Shown here in pieces: positions 63,946 through 64,000 of a stretch of 64,000 nucleotides of DNA (its first letter is position 1; each line of letters starts with the position of its first letter). This DNA is from Bufo bufo (Eukaryota; Chordata; Amphibia; Anura; Bufonidae), in NCBI RefSeq assembly GCF_905171765.1, contig NC_053392.1, positions 451,210,722 through 451,274,721 of the forward strand, given 5' to 3'. The notes below the pieces were generated by a model. That model was not told where the DNA came from. It saw only the letters and a program-made list of their open reading frames with translations, and made no database searches. Made by a program: the position numbers and the translations under genes.

Positions 63946-64000
63946 TTATTAACTGGCCACATTTATTATTTACTAGCACTAGGGATCAGGTCTGGGATAG

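Noticed and set aside
47182..64000. Further PGBD5 exons
   Set aside because: No frame resembling the remaining PGBD5 core was found. The recognised coding blocks all belong to retroelements or Tc1 transposons.
1..64000. tRNA, rRNA or snRNA genes
   Set aside because: No cloverleaf or conserved box was recognised by eye. A tRNAscan-SE or Infernal run would settle this.

Overview
This is vertebrate genomic DNA, almost certainly from a repeat-rich anuran amphibian (frog or toad). The repeats are Tc1/mariner, hAT and PIF/Harbinger DNA transposons, TTAAAGG-ended MITEs, Penelope-like, L1/Tx1 and CR1 retroelements, Gypsy LTRs and a long satellite. Genes are split by introns, and operons or ribosome binding sites are absent. 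The organism call is inference from repeat content and one host gene, not from a database match.

One host gene is recognisable: PGBD5, a domesticated piggyBac transposase, on the + strand. Coding exon 1 is 33219-33678 and exon 2 is 46754-47181. Their splice sites and phases agree (phase 1, then phase 0). Intron 1 is 13.1 kb. Intron 2 runs to the end of the window and exon 3 was not found. A satellite of about 158-bp monomers (25093-33071, about 47 copies) ends about 150 bp before the PGBD5 start codon.

Layout. 1-4014: foldback and hAT-like MITEs, including a palindrome with perfect 28-bp arms. 4015-7062: a hAT MITE with an 8-bp target duplication, a minisatellite and a nested Tc1. 7063-10464: a decayed hAT transposase gene. 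10548-14171: a Tc1 remnant and two Tc1 elements with complete transposase frames, each with one altered catalytic residue. 14870-17612: a two-gene Harbinger remnant (transposase plus MADF-like protein) carrying nested MITEs and a Penelope-type end. 18540-22316: an L1/Tx1 LINE split by a Tc1. 22823-25090: a Tc1 split by a 5'-truncated Penelope-like element. 25093-33071: the satellite. 33679-46753: PGBD5 intron 1, packed with MITEs, a mariner with a nested element, a decayed Tc1 and a solo LTR. 47182-64000: intron 2, with Tc1 fragments, a 2.8-kb hAT element full of minisatellites, a Gypsy end, a Tc1 with a nested solo LTR, a nearly complete L1, MITEs, a CR1 3' end with a mirror-image tail, and the start of another Tc1.

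The most unusual features are three degenerate hammerhead-ribozyme-like motifs (about 15560-15626 on -, 24267-24321 on +, 43688-43751 on +), each with a different but self-complementary stem I; the hairpin-bearing, subtype-structured satellite beside PGBD5; and nested insertions whose target duplications can be read directly.
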